Positions 7,387 to 15,207 of a DNA stretch of 43,841 nucleotides are shown piece after piece (position 1 is the first letter of the stretch; each line of letters begins with the position of its first letter). The position numbers and the translations under genes are program-made. The stretch comes from Oscillospiraceae bacterium (lineage in GTDB: Bacteria; Bacillota; Clostridia; Oscillospirales; UBA929): NCBI GenBank assembly GCA_009780275.1, contig WRAI01000021.1, forward strand, positions 1 to 43,841, written 5' to 3'. The notes under the pieces are model-generated. The model ran no database searches. It was not told the DNA's origin and saw only the letters and a list, made by a program, of their open reading frames with translations.

Positions 7387-8502
7387 TTATAGTTGCTGAA
7401 ATGCATTGCGCTTTACTGCCGAAATAATCCCTACTGCCAAAAACATCGTGACAACAGAGCTGCCGCCGTAGCTGAAAAATGGTAATGTCAAGCCAATTAC
7501 CGGTGCGATGCCAAGGCACATACCAACATTGATAAAGAGCTGGAACATTATCATGGCGCCGATGCCGGCGCAGATGAGCCGCTCGTTCATGTCGTGCGCA
7601 CGGAGAGACATAGACAAGCATCGCCATGTGATGGCCAGCAGCAGCAAGAGAATTACACCTGTGCCGATGATGCCCAATTCCTCACCAGCAACGCTGAAAA
7701 TAAAATCGGTGTGTCCGAATGGCAGACGTTGGCTTTGCGTTTGCGCGCCGTTGAAGAGTCCCATGCCTGTTATGCCGCCGTTGCGCAGCGCAATTTGCGA
7801 TTGCGCGGTTTGCCAGCCGAAGCCCAGCGGGTCGCGTTCGGGGTCAAGAATGAGAAGAATGCGCTCCTTTTGGTGGGATTGGAAGACAAAATGCCACAGC
7901 ACCGGCAATGCCGCAACGCCTATACCGGCGGCACCGAGTATCCACAGCAAGTGCAGACCTGAACACAGCGCCATAACGAGAAAGATAAAGACATACACCA
8001 CCGCCATGCCCATGTCATCTGATGCGAACAAAATCAGTCCGCACATAAAGCCGACATGCAGCCCCAGTGACAGTACGCTAAGCGTGTGGTTGAGGCGCTT
8101 GTCCAACGCCGTGAAATGTGCGGCGAGCAGTAAAATAAATGTAACTTTGACAACTTCGGCGGGTTGGATGTTAAAGGGCAAAAATGGAAACACCAGCCAG
8201 TTTCGATTTCCGCTGCCGTTGTCTTGCCCCCAGATAAAGAGCAACGCGATGAACAGCACATTGAAAATTGCCAGCAAGAACCAGAGTTTGCTGTATGTCG
8301 CGGGTTTGATGCAGGTGATGGCGATATAGAGGATCAGCCCCAGCGCGATGGCAGTGGCTTGAATGGTTATCATTTGGCGTGCGGCGGCGAATGAGCGTGC
8401 GGCCGATATGATGAGCAGTAAGCCGTAGAGCGCGGCGATGAGGCTGAGTGCGAGCAGCAGTATGTCGGCACGGCGAAAGAAGTTTGTGAGGACAGTTTTC
8501 AT
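7387..8502 (-). CDS. RodA/FtsW/SpoVE family peptidoglycan glycosyltransferase
   Basis: SEDS-family lipid II polymerase, 371 residues with about ten membrane segments. Seen: the AQTQSQRLPFGHTDFIFSVA motif followed by GEELGIIG, and the closing PVIGLTLPFFSYGGSSVV, both family hallmarks. The (G)AQTQ motif is closer to RodA than to FtsW, and it is not next to a division cluster. A RodA role in side-wall synthesis is therefore favoured, with SpoVE as an alternative in a spore former. Single gene, convergent with the P-loop/GNAT unit. Confidence 0.85.
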   Translation of the reverse strand: MKTVLTNFFRRADILLLALSLIAALYGLLLIISAARSFAAARQMITIQATAIALGLILYIAITCIKPATYSKLWFLLAIFNVLFIALLFIWGQDNGSGNRNWLVFPFLPFNIQPAEVVKVTFILLLAAHFTALDKRLNHTLSVLSLGLHVGFMCGLILFASDDMGMAVVYVFIFLVMALCSGLHLLWILGAAGIGVAALPVLWHFVFQSHQKERILLILDPERDPLGFGWQTAQSQIALRNGGITGMGLFNGAQTQSQRLPFGHTDFIFSVAGEELGIIGTGVILLLLLAITWRCLSMSLRAHDMNERLICAGIGAMIMFQLFINVGMCLGIAPVIGLTLPFFSYGGSSVVTMFLAVGIISAVKRNAFQQL

Positions 8503-8594
8503 ACTTTTATTTTTGCCAAATTTATGATATGATAGACGCTAGTTGGCATAATGGTGTGCGATGCAGGAAGTTTATGTTATCTTCAAAAAACCTC

Positions 8595-8625
8595 TTGACT
8601 CTTCCTTTGGGGAAGAGTTTATAAT
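8595..8625 (+). promoter_or_regulatory. MerR-type operator-promoter with 19-base spacer
   Basis: TTGACT (8595-8600) and TATAAT (8620-8625) are separated by 19 bases, not 17. The spacer holds a perfect dyad, ACTCTTCC (8598-8605) and GGAAGAGT (8611-8618). This is the architecture MerR proteins untwist to activate transcription. It lies 42 bases before the MerR start, so autoregulation of the unit is expected. Confidence 0.85.
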
Positions 8626-8666
8626 ATGCTTATCTCCGCGAAATAATAGAAACGAGGACAAGCATA

Positions 8667-9626
8667 ATGAGCAACCTAATCAAAATCAAAGACGTGTCTA
8701 ACAAGTACGACATAACTGCACGTACTCTGCGGTATTACGAGGACATGGGACTAATCGAAAGCAACCGAGCCGACGATTACGCCTACCGCTTGTATGACGA
8801 CAATGCCGTGCGGCGAATTGAACAAATTCTTATCCTACGCAAACTTAACATCAGCATCAAAGATATACAACGCATTTTCGCTGCTCCCGACTCCGGCGCG
8901 GTGCTGGAAGTGTTGGATAAGAAAGTGCAAAACATAGACGATGAAGTTGCGTTGTTGCATGAACTGAAAGACATTGTGCTAGACTTTATCCGTGAAATTG
9001 AGCAAGTAAATTTTACCGACAATTCCGATGTAAAGCAGCTCTACGACAAGGCAAAAGAGATTGAAACACAGTTAGTCAGCGTGGATTATATCGGCAAGCC
9101 GTCTAATTCTACGGTGAGCCGCTTGGCGGAAATTACGGATAAACTCGACAAGAAAATCCCCGATGTTATGATTGTTAGAGTGCCGAAATTTAGGGCAATA
9201 AGCGGCGATATTGGCGAACTCATGGGCTGGGCTTGGAGTGAGGGGCGGCTTGATACTCTTTTTAAGGATATTATTTTTGATTGTGCGGATTTCATGGTGA
9301 GGTACAGTGACAAGTTTGAGTACACGATGGCAGTAAGGGACAATATCACCGATGCCGATGTCGAACCGTATAAAATACACGATTTTGAAGGTGGACTATA
9401 TGCCGTTGCTGTCAGCATTAACGAAGACCACGAGAGCATAGGCAAAGTTGAGGACAAAATTTGCGAACGACTTAACAATACTACAAACTTCGTTTATGAT
9501 GATAGCCGAGGTGTGTTGGGTACGATGCCGTACCTTAACGAGTCGGAGGACGATGAAATAAAACGCGGACTCGGCTATTTCCAACTCTATCGGTTCGTGC
9601 CGATAAAATTAAAGGACGGCGTGTAA
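8667..9626 (+). CDS. MerR family regulator with C-terminal GyrI-like effector domain
   Basis: 319-residue regulator. Winged HTH at 1-72 (IKIKDVSNKYDITARTLRYY then EDMGLIESNRADDYAYRLYD). Coiled-coil dimer helix at about 75-120. From about 150 a domain of the GyrI/effector-binding type (VMIVRVPKFRAISGDIG onward), as in BmrR, that would sense a small molecule. No Cys metal-sensing motif of the MerR/ZntR kind is visible in the linker, so a bulky organic ligand is more likely than a metal. First gene of a unit with the next two genes, starting under its own 19-base-spacer promoter. Confidence 0.88.
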   Translation: MSNLIKIKDVSNKYDITARTLRYYEDMGLIESNRADDYAYRLYDDNAVRRIEQILILRKLNISIKDIQRIFAAPDSGAVLEVLDKKVQNIDDEVALLHELKDIVLDFIREIEQVNFTDNSDVKQLYDKAKEIETQLVSVDYIGKPSNSTVSRLAEITDKLDKKIPDVMIVRVPKFRAISGDIGELMGWAWSEGRLDTLFKDIIFDCADFMVRYSDKFEYTMAVRDNITDADVEPYKIHDFEGGLYAVAVSINEDHESIGKVEDKICERLNNTTNFVYDDSRGVLGTMPYLNESEDDEIKRGLGYFQLYRFVPIKLKDGV

Positions 9627-9627
9627 A

Positions 9628-10743
9628 ATGAAAATACACAAAATACCGCTTGAAGCAATTACATCAGACGGCATAAATAAGTTTGGCAAGCCCAAGAAAG
9701 GCGTAAAAATACGAGTTGAAAACGGCGAATTGCATATCCCCGCCGATGAATCAATCCTCGGCAAAGCAAAACATCATGTCTATGTGCCGGGCAATTATAA
9801 GTTGCCGTTCCGCATTGACATGACAGCCAAAACCGAAAGTTTGGCGGCAAAATTAACTGACATGGTATCGCAGTTGACTCTATTAGTTGGCTGTGGTATG
9901 GTATATTTCAATGGCGGTCACACAAGCGCAACCGATTTCTTAGTGCCAGCCAAAGGCTCATCTGTCGGTGATGCCAAGTTGACGAGTTTCGTGGCTTATA
10001 ATGACATGCCGTTGAGAGATTTTGCAGACATATCGGTTTTCGTCGGTAGAAAAATGTTGTGGGCTACTGTCAACGGACAAATCTGTTTTGCTTCGGACAA
10101 AATGCCGTACATGGAACTATTGGACGACCAAACTGTTGATATTGCCATCAGCGGCGGCACACATACCATGTTGACAATCAGTACATTGACAATTACCGAA
10201 TATGAAAACGACGAGCCGGAGATTCCTGTCGTACTCGCCAATCTGCCCGAAATATCGTCGTTTGAAATGTATATCAACGGCTTGCCGCCCGAAGTGCATG
10301 ATGAATTACGCAAGACCGACGAATTTTTACTGAATGATATGAAAAAGAGCCTGAAACTTCGGCGGAGTATTGACAAAGGCGGGCATTTACTGTATCAATC
10401 GCCATGTGGATTTCACTATCGCATTCGAGAGTTCGGCGTACATAATTGCCATGAAACGCATTGGGTCAAGAGTGCAAACAAGCCGGACTTTACAAGCGAA
10501 GCGTTGAATAAATTAGCCGAAACATCACCGGATTTGGCGAATGAAATGTTTGCGCGATTATTAGTTTGTACACCTCATGCGCGTGACTGCGGACGCAGGA
10601 CAAGTGTCAGTTTCAATGGGCAGACAAGACAAGTTTGCGCCGGTAGAATTGAGCTTGAAATGTTGCCGGAACGGTTTGACGATGTGCGGAAGTATATCGC
10701 GGTGGTTGGTGAGGTTGTTACGCAAAAGCAGGGATGCAAATAA
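9628..10743 (+). CDS. Unrecognised 371-residue protein in the MerR unit
   Basis: I do not recognise this protein. It starts one base after the MerR stop, so it is translationally coupled. No signal peptide and no membrane segment are visible. The first 200 residues alternate short beta strands. One stretch (ISVFVGRKMLWATVNGQICF) reads like a jelly-roll or lectin-type strand pair, which is an inference only. The last 120 residues carry several Cys and His: SPCGFHYRIREFGVHNCHETHW and LLVCTPHARDCGRRTS, then QVCAGRIELEMLP. That spacing would suit a zinc or other metal site. Its job may be the response that the MerR protein controls. Confidence 0.75.
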   Translation: MKIHKIPLEAITSDGINKFGKPKKGVKIRVENGELHIPADESILGKAKHHVYVPGNYKLPFRIDMTAKTESLAAKLTDMVSQLTLLVGCGMVYFNGGHTSATDFLVPAKGSSVGDAKLTSFVAYNDMPLRDFADISVFVGRKMLWATVNGQICFASDKMPYMELLDDQTVDIAISGGTHTMLTISTLTITEYENDEPEIPVVLANLPEISSFEMYINGLPPEVHDELRKTDEFLLNDMKKSLKLRRSIDKGGHLLYQSPCGFHYRIREFGVHNCHETHWVKSANKPDFTSEALNKLAETSPDLANEMFARLLVCTPHARDCGRRTSVSFNGQTRQVCAGRIELEMLPERFDDVRKYIAVVGEVVTQKQGCK

Positions 10744-10814
10744 TTATAACCCCGTGCCCAAAATGCGGTTATCAATATCAATCAAAGTTTATATTTTACG
10801 AAGGGATAAAAATT

Positions 10815-11612
10815 ATGGATTTGAACATGAAAACAGAAAGTGAACGGCAGTGGGCACTTCAAATGTTTAATGAAAATGCGGAAAATTACGATAAATACGA
10901 ACCAAATTACCCGGAGGCGCTAGTCGAAACAATTATAAATAAAGCCAACTTAACTTCCGGTTCAAAACTGCTTGAAATAGGTTCGGGGAACGGTAGAGCC
11001 ACTGCACAATTTGCGAACTTTGGGTTCGAGATAGTATGTATTGAACCCGGTATTGACATGATTGAGAAAGCAAAAGCCAAATTAAAAGATAAAAATATAA
11101 AGTTTATTCATTCGCGGTTTGAGGACTATGCTGCGCCGTCAGAATATTTTGACGCGGTTATTTCAGCGCAGGCATTCCATTGGGTTTCTCAGCCGCTTGG
11201 CTATGAAATATGCTCAAAAACACTAAAAAAAAGCGGATATCTAGCCCCATTTTGGTATATAGAGCTTTTCGGCGATTCTGATTTAGACAGAGAGCTTTGG
11301 GCTATTATAGAGAAATATAACGCATATGTGTCCTGTATGCGGGAAGCGGATTATGCTAACCGAATGGAAGCTGTTGCTTCAAAGATTGTTTCGAGCGGCT
11401 TGTTTTCAAAACCTAAAATCATTCATTCGTGCCTAGATAAAAATTACATGGCAGATGACTATTTTAATTATTTGGACTCTCATGGCGTTTTCGATAAACA
11501 GCCTGATGAAGTAAAACAAGCGTGTTGCGAAGAATTGCTAAAATTATCTGATAAATATAACGGTATAAAGCGGCACTATACTTGTGAGCTGTATTTAACG
11601 CAAAAAATATAA
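10815..11612 (+). CDS. Class I SAM-dependent methyltransferase
   Basis: Methyltransferase of about 265 residues. Motif I LLEIGSGNGRATAQFA, then the acidic end of strand 2 (IVCIEPGIDMIEKA), then FIHSRFEDYA and the motif IV region FDAVISAQAFHWVSQP, which is common in small-molecule methyltransferases of the UbiE/Methyltransf_11 group. I choose ATG 10815 because AAGGGA at 10801-10806 is well placed. The frame is open upstream to ATG 10734, overlapping the previous gene, and that extension would add a CPKCG motif. The substrate is unknown. Confidence 0.82.
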   Translation: MDLNMKTESERQWALQMFNENAENYDKYEPNYPEALVETIINKANLTSGSKLLEIGSGNGRATAQFANFGFEIVCIEPGIDMIEKAKAKLKDKNIKFIHSRFEDYAAPSEYFDAVISAQAFHWVSQPLGYEICSKTLKKSGYLAPFWYIELFGDSDLDRELWAIIEKYNAYVSCMREADYANRMEAVASKIVSSGLFSKPKIIHSCLDKNYMADDYFNYLDSHGVFDKQPDEVKQACCEELLKLSDKYNGIKRHYTCELYLTQKI

Positions 11613-11676
11613 AGCCATATATAAGCATTAGCAGAAGTTGCACCCCTAGCGCAGATATCATAAACGGAGACCTATC

Positions 11677-12105
11677 ATGCGAACAACGACTCACAGCGAA
11701 GTCCAGACCGAAGTCTTTGCCCAACAATTTGCCAAACGCCTGAAATGCGGCGATATTGTGGCACTGTTGGGTGGCATCGGCGCGGGCAAAACGGCGTTTA
11801 CACGCGGGCTTTGTGTTGGTTTGGGCTATGGCGGACGCGTGACCAGTCCGACGTTTAATTTGTTGCATGAGTATTGCGGCGATGTGTGTGTAAGGCATTA
11901 TGATTTATATCGCATCAACGGCGCGGAGGACTTGGAAGAGTTGGGGTTTTGGGATGGGATTGACGATTGCATTACTGTGATTGAGTGGAGCGAGCGGGTG
12001 TTGGATGTGCTGTCAAGCGACTGTTGGCGTGTGGAAATTATGAGAATCGGCGATGAAGAACGGCAGATTGAAATCATAGGGCACGAGGAGAATTATACAT
12101 TATGA
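11677..12105 (+). CDS. tsaE: tRNA threonylcarbamoyladenosine biosynthesis ATPase TsaE
   Basis: ATPase of the bacterial t6A system, which works with TsaB and TsaD to place threonylcarbamoyl on A37 of ANN-decoding tRNAs. Walker A GGIGAGKTAF is near residue 32, TSPTFNLLHEY follows, then YDLYRI and the EELGFWD motif near 85, all TsaE hallmarks. Length 142 is typical. It overlaps tsaB by 4 bases. Confidence 0.95.
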   Translation: MRTTTHSEVQTEVFAQQFAKRLKCGDIVALLGGIGAGKTAFTRGLCVGLGYGGRVTSPTFNLLHEYCGDVCVRHYDLYRINGAEDLEELGFWDGIDDCITVIEWSERVLDVLSSDCWRVEIMRIGDEERQIEIIGHEENYTL

Positions 12106-12758
12106 TATTAGGTTTGGATAGTTCATCGAAAACGGGTGCGGCGGCACTTATGTGTGACGGCGAAATGATTGCGCGAGCATTTTGTGACAAGGGATTGACG
12201 CATAGTCAGACATTTTTGCCGATGATTGCTGAAATGCTTGATAGCGTTAATGTAAAGCCAACGGCATTGACAGGTGTTGCCGTGACGGTTGGACCCGGCT
12301 CGTTTACCGGTTTGCGCATTGGCCTGGCGACAGCACAGGCGTTGGCTTGGCCGGATTTGCCGTGCGTGGGCGTGTCGTCGCTGTATGCGGCGGCGCAGGG
12401 TGTTGTTGCCAGCAACGGTCTAATTTGCGCTTGCATGGACGCGCGGCGAGGGCAGGTGTACAATGCGTTATTCCGCGCTGAAAACGGCGTGTTGATACGG
12501 CTTTGCGATGATCGTGCTTTGCCGATGGAGGAATTGTTTGCCGAGGGGCTGGACAACCCCATGTTCATCGGTGACGCGGCGACAATGTGCGCAGCGGCGT
12601 ATGACAAGCCGCACCGTGCAGTTGATATGCCGTACATACAAGGAGAGGCTGTTTGTCAAGCGGCATGGCCGTATTTTCAGCGTGGCGAAACGGTGTTGTG
12701 TCACGCGTTGACGCCGAATTATTTAAGGATGTCGCAGGCCGAGCGGGAGGCGATGTAG
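12102..12758 (+). CDS. tsaB: tRNA threonylcarbamoyladenosine biosynthesis protein TsaB
   Basis: Inactive ASKHA-fold partner that bridges TsaD and TsaE. Seen: LGLDSSSKTGAAAL at the N-terminus, then VTVGPGSFTGLRIGLATAQA, the diagnostic motif, and the ACMDARRGQVYNAL strand. 218 residues is slightly short for TsaB. The usual followers rimI and tsaD are absent here; a small membrane protein comes next. Confidence 0.94.
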   Translation: MILGLDSSSKTGAAALMCDGEMIARAFCDKGLTHSQTFLPMIAEMLDSVNVKPTALTGVAVTVGPGSFTGLRIGLATAQALAWPDLPCVGVSSLYAAAQGVVASNGLICACMDARRGQVYNALFRAENGVLIRLCDDRALPMEELFAEGLDNPMFIGDAATMCAAAYDKPHRAVDMPYIQGEAVCQAAWPYFQRGETVLCHALTPNYLRMSQAEREAM

Positions 12759-12772
12759 ACATAGCAGAAATT

Positions 12773-13042
12773 ATGTTAGTAGCGACATTGCTTCTTTGTG
12801 CAGGCTTGTTTCTGTGGTCTAAGCTACATATAAGCCGCGGAATACACTCTAAAGTTGAATCAATCGGCGGAAAAGTAGTCGCCATTCGGCGCGATGGGAG
12901 GATTGACAGTCCATTTCGCGATGACACAAGGATAATTTTGGGCAATATTTATCTCGTTGAATATGAAATGCAAGGGCAACGGCGGGAGGGCTGGGTAATG
13001 CTCAACGGCATTAGACATAAAACGTTTGAATGGCGGCTGTAA
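12773..13042 (+). CDS. Small single-pass membrane protein, unknown
   Basis: 89 residues from ATG 12773. One hydrophobic N-terminal helix (MLVATLLLCAGLFLW), then a soluble beta-rich part with GGKVVAIRRDGRIDSPF and the well-ordered GNIYLVEYEMQGQRREGWVM segment. It begins 14 bases after the tsaB stop. The same frame is open further upstream inside tsaB, but that part has no protein-like pattern, so I use the internal ATG. The ribosome-binding site is weak. Probably real; function unknown. Confidence 0.55.
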   Translation: MLVATLLLCAGLFLWSKLHISRGIHSKVESIGGKVVAIRRDGRIDSPFRDDTRIILGNIYLVEYEMQGQRREGWVMLNGIRHKTFEWRL

Positions 13043-13081
13043 ATTCTCGCTAAGCGTGCAAAACCCTCTCGAAATGAGTGC

Positions 13082-13127
13082 TTTACTTTTGTTTGTAGGC
13101 GGCGTATACTGTTAACAGAAACGTTTC
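13082..13127 (+). promoter_or_regulatory. Promoter and palindromic operator for the XRE regulator
   Basis: TTTACT (13082-13087), a 17-base spacer and TATACT (13105-13110), followed by the perfect palindrome GAAACGTTTC (13118-13127), which overlaps the expected transcription start. A likely autoregulatory site for the gene at 13217. Confidence 0.4.
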
Positions 13128-13216
13128 GAAAATAAAGCATCATATGCTTGCCATGACCGTCATCGGTGAGAAGTATGATCCCCACCGTGACGGCTGCAAT
13201 TGAAAGGGAGGCCAAA

Positions 13217-14263
13217 ATGTCAAATTATTTTAGCGAAACAGTGAAACGCTTACGCCGCGCGCGTGACTTAACGCAAGAGCAAATGGCGGATATTTTTCAT
13301 GTATCGCCGCAGTCGGTCAGCCGTTGGGAAACGGGCGTGAATTATCCCGATATTGCGCTGTTGCCGCACATCGCATGTTTTTTCGAGGTGACGGTTGATG
13401 AGCTGTTGGGTACGGAAGCAATACGCAGTGAAGAAAAAATCAAAGAATATATAAAAGATATTCGGAATTTGCTAAATTCCGGCAGACTTAACGAGGCTAT
13501 TGCATTAGCGCGTAAGGCGACAACACAATACCCGTTGCATAGTGGATTGCATTATCATCTTTTACAGGCATTATGCCAAGAGCCTGAAAAGCATAAAGAT
13601 GAAATAATAATAGTCGGCGAAAGGCTGATAAATAATAACCCCAATAATTGGGGGATTAAATATCAGCTTGTCGAACGGTATGCCGAATGGGGAATGAAAG
13701 ATAACGCGAAAAGAATCTTAGATACCATGCCGGCTGAAATATGGGATTCGCAAGAGCCGTGGGCAGGACTATTGTTAGAGGGCGAAGAATGGCTGAAAAA
13801 TCAAAAGTCGCGTATCCTAAGAGCAAGATATTACTTAGAGTGGCTTATTGGTGTGTATATAGATAAAGCTGATTTGGACGCTTTGAAAAAAATTGAGCAC
13901 CGAAAAGCCAAGTTGCAGATTGAAAGTCTAATAGACGAAATGGTGGGTCATTCGGTAGAGCATATTGAACTTGCATTTATAAATATCAACTTTGCCCAAT
14001 CATACTGCGAAGCGGGAGATATTGAAAACGCTTTGGCGCATTTAGAAAAAGGGACGCAGGATGCCATGCACCACATTGACGTTATGGACAAAACCAACGA
14101 TGATGACGGCGGTAACTATATGGCATGGTCAACACGGCGCAATCTGCCGTGGATTTTGTGGCAAGACCATCTTACCAAGCCGCAGTTTGACATCATTCGG
14201 AATGACGAGCGGTTTGTCAAGTGTTTTGAGTGGCTGAAAGCTAATTCAAAAGAGTTGACGTAG
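13217..14263 (+). CDS. XRE-family regulator with helical repeat C-terminus
   Basis: 348 residues. N-terminal Cro/CI-type HTH at about 5-62: VKRLRRARDLTQEQMADIFH, then VSPQSVSRWETGVNYPD and the family-typical FEVTVDELLGTE. The remainder is alpha-helical with alternating pairs like TPR repeats (EAIALARKATTQYP; ENALAHLEKGTQDAM). Such proteins act as transcription regulators or peptide-responsive switches. Start ATG 13217 follows GGGAGG; an ATG at 13166 lacks a site. It ends at a GC-rich hairpin. Target genes are unknown. Confidence 0.82.
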   Translation: MSNYFSETVKRLRRARDLTQEQMADIFHVSPQSVSRWETGVNYPDIALLPHIACFFEVTVDELLGTEAIRSEEKIKEYIKDIRNLLNSGRLNEAIALARKATTQYPLHSGLHYHLLQALCQEPEKHKDEIIIVGERLINNNPNNWGIKYQLVERYAEWGMKDNAKRILDTMPAEIWDSQEPWAGLLLEGEEWLKNQKSRILRARYYLEWLIGVYIDKADLDALKKIEHRKAKLQIESLIDEMVGHSVEHIELAFININFAQSYCEAGDIENALAHLEKGTQDAMHHIDVMDKTNDDDGGNYMAWSTRRNLPWILWQDHLTKPQFDIIRNDERFVKCFEWLKANSKELT

Positions 14264-14284
14264 GGCAGGGGCTTTGCCCCTGCC
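14264..14284 (+). terminator. GC hairpin after the XRE gene
   Basis: GGCAGGGGC (14264-14272), loop TTT, GCCCCTGCC (14276-14284), directly after the stop codon. The following sequence is A/T-rich without a clean T-run, so termination may be partial. Confidence 0.5.
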
Positions 14285-14345
14285 GTAAAATAATTTTCAC
14301 AGTTTACATAATCCAACACATATTGACAGTCATAATGGGTATACT

Positions 14346-14376
14346 AAGTCATGGACAAGTTGTCCATGACTTTTTT
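14346..14376 (+). terminator. Intrinsic terminator just upstream of spoIIAA
   Basis: Inverted repeat with 13-base arms (14346-14358 and 14360-14372), followed by a T-run to 14376. It insulates the spoIIA operon from upstream transcription or acts as an attenuator, because only 18 bases separate it from the spoIIAA start. Confidence 0.7.
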
Positions 14377-14394
14377 ATACATAGGAGTGATAAA

Positions 14395-14700
14395 ATGTTC
14401 TTTGAGTGTGTGGGCAGCCAGGATACCGTGACGTTAAAGCTTAAAGGGGAGTTGGACCACCACGCCGCCATGCAGACTTTGCGGCAGGTCAGTGAGCAAA
14501 TCGACAATCGGCGCCCGACAGAATTGTGCATTGATATGCGCGGCGTGAGTTTTATGGACAGCTCTGGCATTGCTGTACTGTTGGGGTCGTATCGGCGGAT
14601 GATGGAAATCGGCGGTACATTTAAGGCTGTCGGTGTCAGTGATCAGGCGCGCCGCGTACTGGCGACAGCGGGGGTGGATAGATTGATTAAGCTAGGGTGA
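14395..14700 (+). CDS. spoIIAA: Anti-sigma F factor antagonist SpoIIAA
   Basis: STAS-domain protein of 101 residues that, when unphosphorylated, binds SpoIIAB and releases sigma-F in the forespore. Seen: LKLKGELDHHAA, then the phosphorylation loop CIDMRGVSFMDSSGIAVLLG with Ser56-57 as the kinase target, and the closing ATAGVDRLIKL. Start ATG 14395 follows AGGAGTGAT. First gene of the spoIIA operon; its partner phosphatase SpoIIE is at 20374-22788. Confidence 0.95.
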   Translation: MFFECVGSQDTVTLKLKGELDHHAAMQTLRQVSEQIDNRRPTELCIDMRGVSFMDSSGIAVLLGSYRRMMEIGGTFKAVGVSDQARRVLATAGVDRLIKLG

Positions 14701-14757
14701 CGGGGTGGTTCCACGCATGGTGCGCTAATCATACATCACAAAGGAGATTACATACTA

Positions 14758-15207
14758 ATGAAAAAAAGAACAATCATCAATCAAATGGCGATGGATTTTG
14801 TCAGTCGTTCCATCAATGAATCGTTTGCGCGGACGGCGGTGTCAGCATTTACGGCGCAGCTTGACCCGACGCTGGAAGAGATTAACGACATCAAGACTTC
14901 GGTCAGTGAAGCGGTGACAAACTGCATTGTACACGGCTATCCAGATCAAATCGGGCGCGTTTGGGTCAAAGTGCGACTGTACGACGACGGGCTGATGGAA
15001 ATTATCGTGCGTGACAAGGGCGTAGGCATTGCTGATATTCCAGAGGCGCGGCGACCGCTTTTCACTACCGGCGGCGCCGAACGCAGCGGCATGGGCTTTA
15101 CCATTATGGAGAGCTTTATGGACAGCTTGCGCGTGCGCAGTATTGTTGGTAAGGGCACGACTGTTACGATGGCGCGCCGCATTGTACCGCGTATGTCAGG
15201 ACGATGA
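14758..15207 (+). CDS. spoIIAB: Anti-sigma F factor / serine kinase SpoIIAB
   Basis: GHKL-fold kinase of 149 residues that holds sigma-F inactive and phosphorylates SpoIIAA. Seen: the N-box SVSEAVTNCIVHGYPD, the G1 box VRDKGVGIADI and the glycine-rich ERSGMGFTIMESFMD lid. Strong AAAGGAG site. It overlaps sigF by 4 bases, which keeps anti-sigma and sigma levels matched. Confidence 0.96.
   Translation: MKKRTIINQMAMDFVSRSINESFARTAVSAFTAQLDPTLEEINDIKTSVSEAVTNCIVHGYPDQIGRVWVKVRLYDDGLMEIIVRDKGVGIADIPEARRPLFTTGGAERSGMGFTIMESFMDSLRVRSIVGKGTTVTMARRIVPRMSGR

Noticed and set aside
7508..8329. Long plus-strand open frame (273 codons) opposite the RodA-like gene
   Set aside because: It is the shadow of a well-supported membrane protein gene; the translation has no family pattern and no ribosome-binding site.
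14285..14345. Sigma-H promoter or Spo0A box ahead of spoIIAA
   Set aside because: No AGGA/GAAT pair at correct spacing and no clear Spo0A box; TTGACA and TATACT there are only 11 bases apart.
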